From positions 1,550,001-1,614,000 of the forward strand of contig NZ_JARXVF010000001.1 in assembly GCF_029892515.1 (NCBI RefSeq): a stretch of DNA of 64,000 nt, given 5' to 3'. The position numbers and the translations under genes were made by a program. Shown one piece after another: positions 27,733-37,734 of the stretch. The first letter of the stretch is position 1; each line of letters opens with the position of its first letter. The DNA comes from Pseudaminobacter soli (ex Li et al. 2025) (GTDB lineage: Bacteria; Pseudomonadota; Alphaproteobacteria; Rhizobiales; Rhizobiaceae). The notes below the pieces were generated by a model. That model did not search any database, was not told where the DNA came from, and saw only the letters and a program-made list of their open reading frames with translations.

Positions 27733-28599
27733 TCACAGCTTGTAAAAACGGCTGATGATCTCCCAGGCCTCGTCGGCGGTGTCGACGAAGTCGATGATGT
27801 CCTGGTCGCCGGGGCTGATGGTGCCCTGCTCGGCCAGATAGTCGAGATTGATCGCGCGCTGCCAGAATTCCTTGCCGAAGAGAATGACCGGCACCCGCTC
27901 CATGCGGCCGGTCTGGATCAGCGTCAGCGTCTCGAACAGCTCGTCCATCGTGCCGAAACCGCCCGGGAACACCGCCACCGCCTTGGCGCGCATGACGAAA
28001 TGCATCTTGCGTACGGCGAAATAGTGGAAGTTGAAGCAGAGGTCGGGGGTAATGTAGGCGTTCGGCGCCTGTTCATGCGGCAGCACGATGTTGAGGCCGA
28101 TCGAGGGCGCGCCGACATCGGCCGCGCCGCGGTTTCCCGCCTCCATGACACCGGGGCCGCCGCCGGTGACGACGACGAATTCGCGGTAGTAGGACGCGGC
28201 CGAATGCAGCGAGCAAAGCTGCGCGAACTTGCGCGCTTCCTCGTAATATTTGCTGTTGCGCTCAAGGTTGCGCTTCTGCGTCTCGTCCTTGGCCGCCCAG
28301 GCCTCGCCGCCCGGCTCGGGAATGCGGGCGCCTCCGAACAGGATCACCGTCGAGCGGATGCCACGCTCGTTCAGGATCATGTCGGGCTTGAGCAGTTCCA
28401 GCTGCAGCCGCACCGCGCGCAATTCGCGCCGCGTCATGAAATCTTCGTCGTCCCAGGCCAGCCGGAAGGTCGGCGAGCGCGTTTGCGGCGTATCGGGAAC
28501 AGCCTTGGCTCGAACCAGGTCCTCGCTCGAATGCGGCAACGGCGTCCAACCGGACTTTTCATTGGGATTCATAACTTGCTTGTCCAATTTCATCCTCAA
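27733..28599 (-). CDS. LOG-family (TIGR00730) nucleotide hydrolase-like protein
   Basis: A 288-aa Rossmann-fold protein of the lysine-decarboxylase-like/LOG family. The diagnostic PGGFGTMDELFE motif is near residue 212, and VVTGGGPGVMEAGNRGA is near 145. Short LOG proteins (about 190 aa) release cytokinin bases from nucleotide monophosphates; this longer form with an N-terminal extension is less well characterised and may act on other nucleotides. The start could be 28599 or a Met nine codons in (MNPNEKSGW). It is divergent from dapD, and its transcript ends at a clear terminator. Confidence 0.82.
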   Translation of the reverse strand: MRMKLDKQVMNPNEKSGWTPLPHSSEDLVRAKAVPDTPQTRSPTFRLAWDDEDFMTRRELRAVRLQLELLKPDMILNERGIRSTVILFGGARIPEPGGEAWAAKDETQKRNLERNSKYYEEARKFAQLCSLHSAASYYREFVVVTGGGPGVMEAGNRGAADVGAPSIGLNIVLPHEQAPNAYITPDLCFNFHYFAVRKMHFVMRAKAVAVFPGGFGTMDELFETLTLIQTGRMERVPVILFGKEFWQRAINLDYLAEQGTISPGDQDIIDFVDTADEAWEIISRFYKL

Positions 28600-28717
28600 A
28601 GCGTCCTTCCACGACGCAGTCGTGATTGACCCCTCCTAAGCCCTGACATAGGGTCCCGGCGATCCTTAAAACAGTGTACGGCGCGTGCCTTAACAGCACA
28701 TGTAACGGAGCTTTTTC

Positions 28718-29572
<855 letters not shown>

Positions 29573-29644
29573 TTTTTCGCTCGATCCAAATCACCTTCGA
29601 GGGCGTGCTGTAAGGGCGCGCCCAATGAACAAGGGAGGGGTGAC

Positions 29645-29998
29645 ATGGATTGGAAATATCTTTTCACCGGCTGGGACGGGCGCATCAATCGCGCCAAGTT
29701 CTGGGCCGGCATCGCTGCTCTGATCGTGATTGGAATCATTGCGAACCTGCTCGACTTCATGCTTGGCCTGCATGTCGGCGACCATGGCGTCGGCATCCTC
29801 GGCCTCGTCGTTTCGCTGGTGTCCATCTATTTCGCGCTTGCGCTCTACGCCAAGCGTTGGCATGACCGCGACAAGTCGGGCTGGTGGAGCCTGATCGGGC
29901 TCGTGCCCTTCATCGGCGCCGTGTGGATCCTGGTGGAACTCGGTATTCTCCAGGGAACCAATGGCGCCAACCAATACGGACCGGATCCTCTTGCCTGA
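29645..29998 (+). CDS. DUF805 membrane protein (first of a pair)
   Basis: A 117-aa membrane protein of the DUF805 (YhaH-like) family: an N-terminal W-x-x-YLFTGWDGRINRAKFWAG signature, three hydrophobic segments, and the KRWHDRDKSGWW motif. Its function is unknown. The ribosome-binding sequence GGGAGGGG precedes the ATG. Its last 38 bp overlap the second DUF805 gene in another frame, so the two are probably translated together. Confidence 0.82.
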   Translation: MDWKYLFTGWDGRINRAKFWAGIAALIVIGIIANLLDFMLGLHVGDHGVGILGLVVSLVSIYFALALYAKRWHDRDKSGWWSLIGLVPFIGAVWILVELGILQGTNGANQYGPDPLA

Positions 29999-30362
29999 CA
30001 AAGACGAATTCATCTGGCTGTTCTTCCGCTTCAACGGCCGGCTTGGCCGGGCGGCTTTCGTGCTGACTGCCATGTTCTGGGTGGTGGTGGTGTCGTTCCC
30101 CCTCTACCAGTTCATGCGAGTGCCGCCCGACAGCACCGCCGCGCAAGCCTGGTCGGCCGTGTTCGGCATGACCTTCATCGTCTTCCTGTGGGTGCATGTC
30201 GCCTCGGCGGTGAAGCGCCTGCACGACATGGGCAAGCCCGGCATCATGGCCGTGGCGCTGTTCATACCGGTGATCTCGATCGTCGCCTTCATCGCGCTCT
30301 GCCTGTTTCCGGGCGATGCCGGGCGCAACCGCTACGGCCAATTCACCAACTCGGCTCGCTAA
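29961..30362 (+). CDS. DUF805 membrane protein (second of a pair)
   Basis: A 133-aa paralogue of the preceding protein with the same signatures (FFRFNGRLGRAAFVLTAMFW, VKRLHDMGKPGIM) and three hydrophobic segments. It starts inside the first DUF805 gene; the tandem overlap suggests the two proteins work as a pair. No substrate or partner can be named from sequence. The gene ends at a bidirectional hairpin facing a HAD gene. Confidence 0.8.
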   Translation: MAPTNTDRILLPDKDEFIWLFFRFNGRLGRAAFVLTAMFWVVVVSFPLYQFMRVPPDSTAAQAWSAVFGMTFIVFLWVHVASAVKRLHDMGKPGIMAVALFIPVISIVAFIALCLFPGDAGRNRYGQFTNSAR

Positions 30363-30363
30363 C

Positions 30364-30384
30364 TCGCCGCCTTCTCGGCGGCGA
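30364..30384. terminator. Hairpin between convergent DUF805 and HAD genes
   Basis: The perfect 8-bp stem TCGCCGCC / GGCGGCGA with a TTCTC loop fills the 23-bp space between the DUF805 stop (30362) and the HAD stop (30386). It could serve both directions; no U run follows. Confidence 0.5.
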
Positions 30385-30385
30385 C

Positions 30386-31105
30386 TCAGCCCTCCCGATC
30401 GACTGTATCGATCAGTTCGCCCAGTTCGCCCAGGTGCTCGATGCGGCGGAAGCGCGGAGCGCCGGTCGGCTCGTCGACATGTTCCAGCACCCAGGTCAGG
30501 TCGTGCGGGATGTAGACGCCCCAGCTGCCGGCCTCGATGGCCGGCACCACGTCGGATTTCAGCGAATTTCCCACCATCATGCTGCGCCCCGGCCCGTCGC
30601 CGTAGCGGGTGAAAATGCGCTGGTAAGTGGCCGCCGTCTTGTCGCTGACGATCTCCACCGCATCGAACAGCTCGCCCAGGCCCGATTGCGCCAGCTTGCG
30701 CTCCTGGTCGAACAGGTCGCCCTTGGTGATCAGCACCAGCCGGTAGTTGCCCGCCAGCAATTCCAGCGTCTCGCGAACATGCGGCAGCGTCTCCACCGGA
30801 TGGCTCAGCATGTCGCGGCCGGCATCGAGGATTTCGCGAATCACCTTGGGCGGCAGCTTGCCGCCGCTGATCTCCAGCGCCGTCTCGATCATCGAAAGGG
30901 TGAACCCCTTGATACCGAAACCGTAGAGCGCGAGGTTGCGCCTTTCGGCCTCCAGCAGCCGCGCCTCGATGTCATGGCCCTCGGCATGCTCGGCTAGCAG
31001 CAGCGCAAACTGCTTCTCCGTCCGGCGAAAGAACAGCTCGTTCTGCCACAGCGTGTCGTCGGCATCGAAACCGATGGTGGACAAGGAAGGGCGAGCTGAC
31101 GGCAT
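30386..31105 (-). CDS. HAD-superfamily hydrolase
   Basis: A 239-aa HAD phosphatase-like protein. Motif I is GFDADDTLWQNE (about residues 12-23), motif II LITKGD, motif III Lys in SDKTAATYQRIF, and motif IV MVGNSLKSDVVPA. The large helical cap between motifs I and II is of the YjjG/phosphoglycolate-phosphatase type. The substrate is unknown. In related rhizobia a gene of this kind sits in the same dapD-dapE interval. It is monocistronic between a convergent hairpin and an 83-bp upstream gap. Confidence 0.8.
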   Translation of the reverse strand: MPSARPSLSTIGFDADDTLWQNELFFRRTEKQFALLLAEHAEGHDIEARLLEAERRNLALYGFGIKGFTLSMIETALEISGGKLPPKVIREILDAGRDMLSHPVETLPHVRETLELLAGNYRLVLITKGDLFDQERKLAQSGLGELFDAVEIVSDKTAATYQRIFTRYGDGPGRSMMVGNSLKSDVVPAIEAGSWGVYIPHDLTWVLEHVDEPTGAPRFRRIEHLGELGELIDTVDREG

Positions 31106-31188
31106 TTGTTCAAAAACTCCTGATTGCTGGGCCTATGTTAGGGCGTGAGGCGAGTGCCGTCCAATGCGTCGAGTCGCAGACGGCGACC

Positions 31189-32217
31189 TCAGCGGCCGAT
31201 CCCGTCCAACACAGCCTCCGGCGAAAGTTGCGGCGAGCCGGCCTCGTTGGCCTCTGCTGCTTCGACCAATCGCATGATGCGCTGGGTGAGCGGCACTGGC
31301 GTCCCCGTATCCGCGGCCAGTCGCATGATCTTGCCCTGGAATTCGGCGATCTCCGTCGGTCGGCCGCGCTCCAGGTCATCCCACATCGAAGCGCGCGCCT
31401 CGGGGTCGACCATCAGCATCCGCCTCGCCACCAGCCTGAACAGCCAGTCGGGCAGGCGCAGGATCTTCGGCAGCAGCGAGGGGCGCAGGCCGCCGATCCG
31501 GCCCGGCGTGATCGAGGCCGCCCTCAACACCGCCAGCGCCTCGTCGATCTGGCGGGCGAGAATCAGCCTCCAGCGGCGATCCGCCAGCTCGGTCGCCAAC
31601 GGCAAGCCCGACAGCGCCACCAAGGCATTGTTGAGATTGAACAAAAGCTTGCCCCACAGCACCGCCCGCATGTCGGCATGCGCCTGAACCGAAAAGCCGG
31701 CGACATCCAAAAGCTCGGCGAGACCCGACACGCCGCTTTCGATCAGCGCCGCCCCCTCGGTGGCGCGGTGCACGTGCAGGGACTCGCCCCCGTTTTTCTG
31801 GACGACGTTGAAGGCGACCATGCCGGCCAGCACCCACCGGCTGCCAACAAGAGCCTGCAGCCTGCCGACATTGTCGACGCCGTTCTGCAGGCTGACGATG
31901 ACCGCATCGGGCGGCGCATGCGCGGCGATCAGCCCGCCCATCTCCTCCGTCGCGCCGCTCTTGACGGTAACTAGCACCACGCTTGCGTCGGTGAGCGCCT
32001 CTGCCGGATCGGTGGTTGCGTGGATCGCCCCGGCGTCCAGCAGGCGGTCGCGGCCGTCGAGATCGCTGACGCGCAAGCCCCCGGCGCGCAGCCTCGCCTC
32101 GATGTTCGGCCGGCAGAGGAAGCGCACCTTGCGGCCCGCCACCGCCAGGCAGCCGCCGGCATAGCAGCCGATGCTGCCGGCGCCTGCGATGACGATCTGA
32201 CTGTCCTTGTCGGCCAT
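31189..32217 (-). CDS. 2-dehydropantoate 2-reductase family (PanE/ApbA)
   Basis: A 342-aa NADPH-dependent ketopantoate reductase-type enzyme. The Rossmann motif [15 protein letters not shown] is at the N-terminus, SLQNGVDN holds the substrate-binding Asn region, and the catalytic Lys lies in [18 protein letters not shown]. It reduces 2-dehydropantoate to pantoate for coenzyme A, though this family also contains other 2-oxoacid reductases. The start is moved to 32217 (MADKDSQIV), behind AAAGAGA; the upstream part is not family-like. It is divergent from dapE. Confidence 0.82.
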   Translation of the reverse strand: MADKDSQIVIAGAGSIGCYAGGCLAVAGRKVRFLCRPNIEARLRAGGLRVSDLDGRDRLLDAGAIHATTDPAEALTDASVVLVTVKSGATEEMGGLIAAHAPPDAVIVSLQNGVDNVGRLQALVGSRWVLAGMVAFNVVQKNGGESLHVHRATEGAALIESGVSGLAELLDVAGFSVQAHADMRAVLWGKLLFNLNNALVALSGLPLATELADRRWRLILARQIDEALAVLRAASITPGRIGGLRPSLLPKILRLPDWLFRLVARRMLMVDPEARASMWDDLERGRPTEIAEFQGKIMRLAADTGTPVPLTQRIMRLVEAAEANEAGSPQLSPEAVLDGIGR

Positions 32218-32332
32218 AGAAAATCTCTTTCGCCGCAACGTTATACGGCACGAAAACCATGATGCCGGCAAGCCTTTGGCAGTCCGCATGTCGCGCGTGA
32301 CAGAACCGGCGCTTTCGACTATCCCTCACCGC

Positions 32333-33526
32333 ATGATGCTGCCAAAAGATCCCGCCGAAAACCTCGCCGCCCTGATCCGCTGCCCCTCCGTCACGCCTGC
32401 CGAAGGCGGCGCGCTGACCGCGCTCGAAGCCATGCTGAAGCCGCTGGGCTTCACGGTCGAGCGGCCGGTGTTTTCCGAGGACGGCACGCCCGATATCGAA
32501 AACCTCTACGCCCGGCTCTCCGGCAACGGCCCGCATCTGATGTTTGCGGGGCATACCGACGTGGTGCCGGTTGGCGATGAGGCAGCCTGGAAGCACCCGC
32601 CCTTTTCGGCGACCGTCGACAATGGCGAGATGTATGGCCGCGGCGCCGTCGACATGAAGGGCGGCATCGCCTGCTTCGTGGCAGCCCTTGCCCGCCACAT
32701 CGAAACACACGGCAAACCGAAGGGCTCGATCTCCCTGCTGATCACCGGCGACGAGGAAGGCCCGGCCATCAACGGCACCACCAAGCTGCTCGACTGGGCA
32801 GCCGGCAAGGGCGAGAAGTGGGACGCCTCGATCGTCGGCGAGCCCACCAATCCCGACGCGCTCGGCGACATGATCAAGATCGGCCGCCGCGGCTCGCTCT
32901 CCGGCACCATCACCGTGAACGGCCGCCAGGGCCACGCCGCCTATCCGCATCTGGCGGACAACCCGGTGCGCGGCCTGATGACCCTGGTCGACGCGCTGCT
33001 GGTGCCTGATTTCGACGAGGGCACCAAGGATTTCCAGCCGACCAATCTCGAAGTGACCACGATCGACGTCGGCAATCCGGCCACCAACGTCATCCCGGCC
33101 AAGGCGAGCGCCAGCTTCAACATCCGCTTCAACGACACCTGGGGCGCCGAAACCATCCAGGCCGAGATCCACAACCGGCTCGACGTCGCCTGCGGCCGCA
33201 AGAAATACCGCAAGGGCCGCAAGGAGCCGATTGAGTTCGAGCTTACCTGGCGCGACGGGCCGAGCCACGTCTTCCTCACCCGCGACGAAAAGCTGATCGA
33301 GACGCTGAGCGGCTCGGTCGAGGCCGTCACCGGCCGCAAGCCGGGGCTGTCGACCTCCGGCGGCACCTCCGACGCGCGCTTCATCAAGGATCACTGCCCG
33401 GTGGTCGAATTCGGCCTCGTCGGCAAGACCATGCACATGGTCGACGAACGGGTCGCAGTTGCCGATCTCGAAACACTGACCGATATCTACGGCCGGTTCA
33501 TACAGGACTGGTTCGAACGAGGCTGA
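32333..33526 (+). CDS. dapE: Succinyl-diaminopimelate desuccinylase
   Basis: Hydrolyses N-succinyl-LL-diaminopimelate, the step that follows DapD and its aminotransferase. The 397-aa M20 zinc metallopeptidase has [11 protein letters not shown] (metal His/Asp), [11 protein letters not shown] (bridging Asp), [12 protein letters not shown] (catalytic Glu pair), VGEPTNP and the final metal His in [11 protein letters not shown]. The start at 32333 gives the family's usual length; ATG 32336 or 32288 are possible, and none has a strong ribosome-binding site. A membrane-protein gene follows after two bases. Confidence 0.92.
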   Translation: MMLPKDPAENLAALIRCPSVTPAEGGALTALEAMLKPLGFTVERPVFSEDGTPDIENLYARLSGNGPHLMFAGHTDVVPVGDEAAWKHPPFSATVDNGEMYGRGAVDMKGGIACFVAALARHIETHGKPKGSISLLITGDEEGPAINGTTKLLDWAAGKGEKWDASIVGEPTNPDALGDMIKIGRRGSLSGTITVNGRQGHAAYPHLADNPVRGLMTLVDALLVPDFDEGTKDFQPTNLEVTTIDVGNPATNVIPAKASASFNIRFNDTWGAETIQAEIHNRLDVACGRKKYRKGRKEPIEFELTWRDGPSHVFLTRDEKLIETLSGSVEAVTGRKPGLSTSGGTSDARFIKDHCPVVEFGLVGKTMHMVDERVAVADLETLTDIYGRFIQDWFERG

Positions 33527-33528
33527 TT

Positions 33529-34125
33529 ATGCCGCCCGCCGATGACATCCAGCGATTTATGGTCGGCGCCTGGCGGCTGATGACCGGCAAGCGCGACGGG
33601 CTGTCGCTGCTCGACGTTTCGGCGGACGGGTTCTGGAATTCGTTCTTCGCCATCATCATCGCCCTGCCGCCGCTGGTCGTCGACTGGGTCGGCACGGCCA
33701 ACGAGCTCGGCGACGACCCCGCTGCCTCGGCCAGCCGCTTCTCCTATCTCCTGCGCCTGGCGGTGGTGGAGATGGGTGTCTGGATCCTGCCCCTGATTGC
33801 GCTGGCGCTCGCCGCGCCGCTCGCCGGCATTCGCGACCGTTTTGTCCAGTATGTCGTCGCCTTCAACTGGGGCTCGGCCATCCTCGCCTGGCTGGTGCTG
33901 CCCGCGGCGCTGCTAAAGCTGCTGCTCACCTCCAGCTCGGCCTTGTTCCTGACGGTCTCGTTCGGCCTGTTCGCGCTTTCGATGGTGCTGACCTGGCGGC
34001 TTACGAATGTCGTCATCGCACGCGGCCCGGCCATGGGCAGCGCGGTGTTTGCGGCCATGTTCGCGGCCTCGGTCATCGTGCTCGTGGTGCTGCAGTCCGC
34101 GCTCGGAATCTACGTACCGAGATAA
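33529..34125 (+). CDS. Hypothetical membrane protein downstream of dapE
   Basis: A 198-aa protein with five likely transmembrane helices ([96 protein letters not shown]). I do not recognise a named family with certainty, but proteins of this kind conserved between dapE and truA occur in rhizobia. It begins two bases after dapE and is probably co-transcribed with it. Its 3' end overlaps the convergent truA by 16 bp. Confidence 0.7.
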   Translation: MPPADDIQRFMVGAWRLMTGKRDGLSLLDVSADGFWNSFFAIIIALPPLVVDWVGTANELGDDPAASASRFSYLLRLAVVEMGVWILPLIALALAAPLAGIRDRFVQYVVAFNWGSAILAWLVLPAALLKLLLTSSSALFLTVSFGLFALSMVLTWRLTNVVIARGPAMGSAVFAAMFAASVIVLVVLQSALGIYVPR

Positions 34126-34862
34126 TCGACCTTGGTCAGGTAAAGCCCCTGCGGCGGCGCCACCGTACCGCAGGCAGCCCTGTCCTTCGCCTCCAGCGCG
34201 TCCTTCACATCCTTGGGCGTCCAGGCGCCCTCGCCCACCCGCTTGAGGGTGCCAACCATGGAGCGCACCTGGTTGTGCAGGAAGGAGCGGGCCGCGGCGT
34301 GGATCTCGATCGCCTCGCCATTCCGCACCACGTCGAAACGGTCGAGCGTGCGCACCGGGCTTGCCGCCTGGCATTGCTGCGAGCGGAAGGTCGTGAAATC
34401 GTGCCGGCCGACCAGAACCTGCGCGGCCTCCTGCATGGCATCCACATCGAGGCGTTTCTGCACCAGCCAGACGCGCTTGGCCTCAAGTGCTGCCGGCGCG
34501 CGGCGATTGAGGATGCGGTAGAGATATTGCCGGCCCGTGGCCGAGAAGCGGGCGTCGAAATCATCGGGCACGGTGCACGCGGCCAGGATGGACACCGCCT
34601 CGCCCGCCATCTGCAGATGCGCGTTCACTGCATCGCGCACCGTGTCGTCGCGCCAGCCCTTTTCGAGGTCGACATGGCCGACCTGTCCGGTCGCGTGCAC
34701 GCCGGCGTCCGTGCGGCCGGCGCCGCGCAGCGTCACTTCCTGGCCGGAAAAGCCCTTGATGGCCTGTTCGATGGCTCCTTGAACCGTGGCTGGGCCGTCC
34801 TGGCGCTGCCAGCCGGCATAGGCGGTTCCATCATATTCGATGTCGAGGCGGTATCGCGGCAC
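34110..34862 (-). CDS. truA: tRNA pseudouridine(38-40) synthase
   Basis: Converts uridines 38-40 of the tRNA anticodon arm to pseudouridine. The 250-aa product has the N-terminal [15 protein letters not shown], the catalytic aspartate in [15 protein letters not shown] (about residue 52), and [13 protein letters not shown] near the C-terminus. Length and motifs are typical. It is the last gene of the def-(TA)-fmt-GNAT-truA run on the minus strand. Confidence 0.94.
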   Translation of the reverse strand: MPRYRLDIEYDGTAYAGWQRQDGPATVQGAIEQAIKGFSGQEVTLRGAGRTDAGVHATGQVGHVDLEKGWRDDTVRDAVNAHLQMAGEAVSILAACTVPDDFDARFSATGRQYLYRILNRRAPAALEAKRVWLVQKRLDVDAMQEAAQVLVGRHDFTTFRSQQCQAASPVRTLDRFDVVRNGEAIEIHAAARSFLHNQVRSMVGTLKRVGEGAWTPKDVKDALEAKDRAACGTVAPPQGLYLTKVDYLGT

Positions 34863-34871
34863 GTTTTGTCC

Positions 34872-35372
34872 TTACCAGCCGGCAAATGCACGAGGATGGG
34901 CCAGCTGGCCGCTGGTCGGGGCCTCGCCCCAATAAAGTGCCTGCATGGCATCCCCCTGATAGTCGCTTTCGAATTTTTCCGCACCCGCCCGGGCATAGCC
35001 GAAACGGCCGTAGTAGTCGGGATCGCCCACTACCACGGCGAGCCTTTCACCGCGCTCCTTCAGGATTTCGTGCCCGCACCGCACCAGTGCGCTGCCGACA
35101 CCCTGCCCCTGATAGTCCGGGTCCACTGCCAGTGGCGCCAGCGAAACCGCGTCGAATGGTTGGCCGTCGGGGTCGACCAGCAGCCGCGAGAAAAGCACGT
35201 GGCCGACGATGCGGCCATCCCTTTCGGCGACCAGTTCCAGCAGCCCCTCGCCATCGGCCACGACGCGCTCGACCAGATCGGCCTCATGCTTGCGCCCGAA
35301 GGCGCGCTCCTCGACGCCGAAAATTGCCTTGCGATCCTCGGGTGCTGCCTGCCTTACGGTTACCGTGCTCAT
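34872..35372 (-). CDS. GNAT-family N-acetyltransferase
   Basis: A 166-aa acetyltransferase of the YhbS type. The acetyl-CoA loop is [18 protein letters not shown], preceded by VSLAPLAV and followed by [20 protein letters not shown], which is characteristic of this subfamily. The acceptor is unknown. It lies between fmt (4-bp ATGA-type overlap) and truA (9-bp gap), so it belongs to the translation-linked operon. Confidence 0.85.
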   Translation of the reverse strand: MSTVTVRQAAPEDRKAIFGVEERAFGRKHEADLVERVVADGEGLLELVAERDGRIVGHVLFSRLLVDPDGQPFDAVSLAPLAVDPDYQGQGVGSALVRCGHEILKERGERLAVVVGDPDYYGRFGYARAGAEKFESDYQGDAMQALYWGEAPTSGQLAHPRAFAGW

Positions 35373-36304
35373 GAAAGTGTTCCTCCCTTGTCGAGCTTGG
35401 CCCCGCGCAAAAACTCCTCCGCTGAAATGATTTTACCGCCCGCGCGCTGTACTTCCAGCAGGCGCACGGCTCCCTCGCCGCAGGCAACCGTGAGATTTCC
35501 GTCGAGAATCGCGCCCGGCCCGCCGGCTCCCTGCGCAAACGTCGACCGCAGCACCTTCAGCCGCTCTACCTTGCCGCCGATCGTCACCTCACACCAGGCG
35601 CCGGGAAAGGGCGACAGGCCGCGAATATGGTTGTGCACTTCGGCGGCCGGCAGCGCCCAGTCGATGCGGGTTTCGGCCTTGTCAATCTTCTTGGCATAGA
35701 CGACGCCATCCTCGGGCTGCGCCCTCAAAGGCAGGTCGGCTTGCTCGACCTTCGCCAACGCCTCGACCATCAGCCCGGCGCCCTGCTCCATCAGGCGGTC
35801 GTGCAGTTCGCCCGCCGTCATGTCGGGGGCGATCTCGACCTTCGCGGTCAGCGCCACCGGGCCGGTGTCGAGCCCGACATCCATCTTCATGACCATCATG
35901 CCGGTCTCGCCGTCGCCGGCCATGATGGCGCGCTGGATCGGCGCGGCGCCGCGCCAGCGCGGCAGCAGCGAAGCGTGGCCGTTGTAACAGCCGAGCCGCG
36001 TGCCTTCGAGAATGGCCTTCGGCAAAAGCAGCCCATAGGCCACAACCACGGCGACATCAGCACCGAGCGCGCGAAACGCTTCCTGCTCGTCCTGGCCCTT
36101 CAGCGACAGCGGCGTGCGCACTTCGACGCCCAGCCTTTCGGCCTCGCGCTGCACCGGCGACGGCGTCAGCTCCAGCCCGCGACGGCCGGCCGGACGTGGC
36201 GGCTGGGTGTAGACGCAGACCACCTCATGCCCGGCAGCCGCGATTGCGGCCAGCGTCGGCACGGAAAAATCCGGCGTACCCATGAAGATGACGCGAAGCG
36301 GCAT
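35369..36304 (-). CDS. fmt: Methionyl-tRNA formyltransferase
   Basis: Formylates initiator Met-tRNA with 10-formyl-tetrahydrofolate. The 311-aa protein has the N-terminal [18 protein letters not shown], the folate/catalytic motif [19 protein letters not shown] with the conserved Asn-His pair, and a C-terminal OB-like domain ending [14 protein letters not shown]. The deformylase gene def lies upstream on the same strand, but 0.8 kb away because a toxin-antitoxin pair separates them. The gene overlaps the GNAT gene by 4 bp at its 3' end. Confidence 0.95.
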   Translation of the reverse strand: MPLRVIFMGTPDFSVPTLAAIAAAGHEVVCVYTQPPRPAGRRGLELTPSPVQREAERLGVEVRTPLSLKGQDEQEAFRALGADVAVVVAYGLLLPKAILEGTRLGCYNGHASLLPRWRGAAPIQRAIMAGDGETGMMVMKMDVGLDTGPVALTAKVEIAPDMTAGELHDRLMEQGAGLMVEALAKVEQADLPLRAQPEDGVVYAKKIDKAETRIDWALPAAEVHNHIRGLSPFPGAWCEVTIGGKVERLKVLRSTFAQGAGGPGAILDGNLTVACGEGAVRLLEVQRAGGKIISAEEFLRGAKLDKGGTLS

Positions 36305-36349
36305 TCTGATCCCAATCCGGCTGTTTGTCGTCGCGCGTCGCCGCGCCGG

Positions 36350-36772
36350 CTACTTACCCGCTTCAAACGGGTTTACGAGCCTCAGGTCAAGTCCGTCGAA
36401 GTCGCGGACATTTCGCGTGGCCAAAGTGGCATCGTTGACGAGGCAGATCGCGGCGATCATGGCGTCCTTCGTCTCGATCGGGCGGCCCGCCAGCCGGCGT
36501 TGCGCGGTTATCTGCCCGTAGCGCTCGGCCATGGCCTCGCCAAAGCCGAGGATTCGCCCCGCGAATTCGTCGCGAATCCCGCCGATGGATTGTATCAGAC
36601 CCTGCCGTCTCGATCCGTCCTGCACCAGATAGGCGCCGAAATAGAGCTCGGCCAGAACCACGGTTGACAGGAACAGACGCTGCAGTTCCTGCCCGTTAAG
36701 CCAGTCGAGGACAATTTCGCTCGGCCGCCTGGAAAAACTGTCCGATACGACATTCGTGTCCAGAACGATCAT
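36350..36772 (-). CDS. PIN-domain toxin, FitB/VapC type
   Basis: A 140-aa PIN-domain ribonuclease toxin of a type II toxin-antitoxin pair. The four acidic metal ligands are recognisable: Asp in VLDTNVVSD (residue 5), Glu in STVVLAELYFG, Asp in ETKDAMIAA and Asp in TRNVRDFDG. The ATRNVRDFDGLDLRLVNPFE tail is characteristic of FitB-like proteins. It starts three bases after the antitoxin stop. By family it should cut a specific RNA when freed from the antitoxin. It sits between def and fmt, two genes normally adjacent. Confidence 0.87.
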   Translation of the reverse strand: MIVLDTNVVSDSFSRRPSEIVLDWLNGQELQRLFLSTVVLAELYFGAYLVQDGSRRQGLIQSIGGIRDEFAGRILGFGEAMAERYGQITAQRRLAGRPIETKDAMIAAICLVNDATLATRNVRDFDGLDLRLVNPFEAGK

Positions 36773-36775
36773 GGC

Positions 36776-37036
36776 CTAGCTGAAATCCGGCGGCTCGCGA
36801 TCGGCTTCCTTGCGGGACGCATTGATCGCAGCAAGCTCTTCGTCGGTGAAGAAATTGTCCCGCACCAAGGCCCGCAGGACATCGCCGGCCCTGCGGTTGC
36901 TTGCCAGTTCATGGGCAAGCCCGCTTCTGATCTGGACGATCGCTTCCTCGGACAGGCTGCGCCGATTGCGGCGCGCATGTTCCTCGAGGCTGCGCTTCAG
37001 CTCTTCGTCAATTCCACGGATCAGCATGTCGCCCAT
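36776..37036 (-). CDS. FitA-like ribbon-helix-helix antitoxin
   Basis: An 86-aa antitoxin with an N-terminal ribbon-helix-helix DNA-binding fold (DMLIRGIDEELKRSLEEHAR, RRSLSEEAIVQIRSGL) and a C-terminal toxin-binding tail (ELAAINASRKEADREPPDF). GCGGAGG lies seven bases before the ATG. A perfect palindrome just upstream is the likely autoregulatory site. It pairs with the downstream PIN toxin. Confidence 0.87.
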   Translation of the reverse strand: MGDMLIRGIDEELKRSLEEHARRNRRSLSEEAIVQIRSGLAHELASNRRAGDVLRALVRDNFFTDEELAAINASRKEADREPPDFS

Positions 37037-37049
37037 GACGACCTCCGCT

Positions 37050-37066
37050 TGATATCAGCGATATCA
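37050..37066. promoter_or_regulatory. Operator/promoter of the FitAB module
   Basis: The perfect palindrome TGATATC-AGC-GATATCA ends 14 bp before the antitoxin start. On the minus strand a TATGAT -10-like hexamer overlaps its edge, so binding of the FitAB complex would block transcription. This is the arrangement known for autoregulated FitAB. Confidence 0.65.
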
Positions 37067-37102
37067 TAGTGGCCGCAGGCGTGATTTTCAACGATTCGGG
37101 TA

Positions 37103-37633
37103 TTACCCGACCAGGCGGCTCGGCGGACGGTCCTTGGCCAGCTTCTTGAACTTGCGCATCACCATGTCGCGCTTCAACCGCGAGATGTGGTCGATGAACA
37201 GCACGCCGTTGAGGTGGTCGATTTCGTGTTGCAGGCAGGTGGCCAGGAGGCCTTCGGCAGTGATCTCCTGCTGCTTGCCGTCGCGGTCGAGGAATTTCGC
37301 GCGCACCGTGGCCGGGCGTTCGACCTCGGCATAATAGTCCGGGATCGACAGGCAGCCTTCCTCATAGGTCGAGCGCTCGTCCGAGCTGTTCACGATCTCG
37401 GGGTTCACCACGACCATCGGTGCCGGCTCTTCGCCTTCCTTGGCAAGGTCGATCACCAGCAGGCGCAGCGGAATGCCGACCTGGATGGCGGCCAGCCCGA
37501 TGCCCGGCGCGTCATACATGGTTTCCAGCATGTCGTCGGCCAGCTTGCGCAGGTCGTTATCCACGCGCTCGACCGGCTTGGAAAGCTGGCGCAGGACAGG
37601 ATCGGGAAGGATGATCAGCGGCTTTATCGTCAT
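37103..37633 (-). CDS. def: Peptide deformylase
   Basis: Removes the formyl group from nascent N-terminal methionine. The 176-aa product has all three signature motifs: [10 protein letters not shown] (about residue 44), EGCLSIP with the metal Cys, and [12 protein letters not shown] with the two His ligands and catalytic Glu. The start at 37633 (MTIKPL) is preceded by AGGTGAGG; a GTG three codons upstream is less likely. The stop codon lies inside a small palindrome TCGGGTA-T-TACCCGA (37096-37110). fmt would normally follow directly; a toxin-antitoxin module intervenes. Confidence 0.95.
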   Translation of the reverse strand: MTIKPLIILPDPVLRQLSKPVERVDNDLRKLADDMLETMYDAPGIGLAAIQVGIPLRLLVIDLAKEGEEPAPMVVVNPEIVNSSDERSTYEEGCLSIPDYYAEVERPATVRAKFLDRDGKQQEITAEGLLATCLQHEIDHLNGVLFIDHISRLKRDMVMRKFKKLAKDRPPSRLVG

Positions 37634-37734
37634 GCGCCTCACCTAAGACTTAGCAGGAAAGGCGTCAACTGCTCCCTCCGCGAATGTTCTTGTTTTGATC
37701 TTTTCTATACTGCCGAATCGCGTATCTTGCGCGG

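Noticed and set aside
31376-33436. Minus-strand open frame of 686 codons across panE and dapE
   Set aside because: It overlaps the well-supported dapE on the other strand and panE in another frame; composition is of the shadow type and no domain is recognisable.
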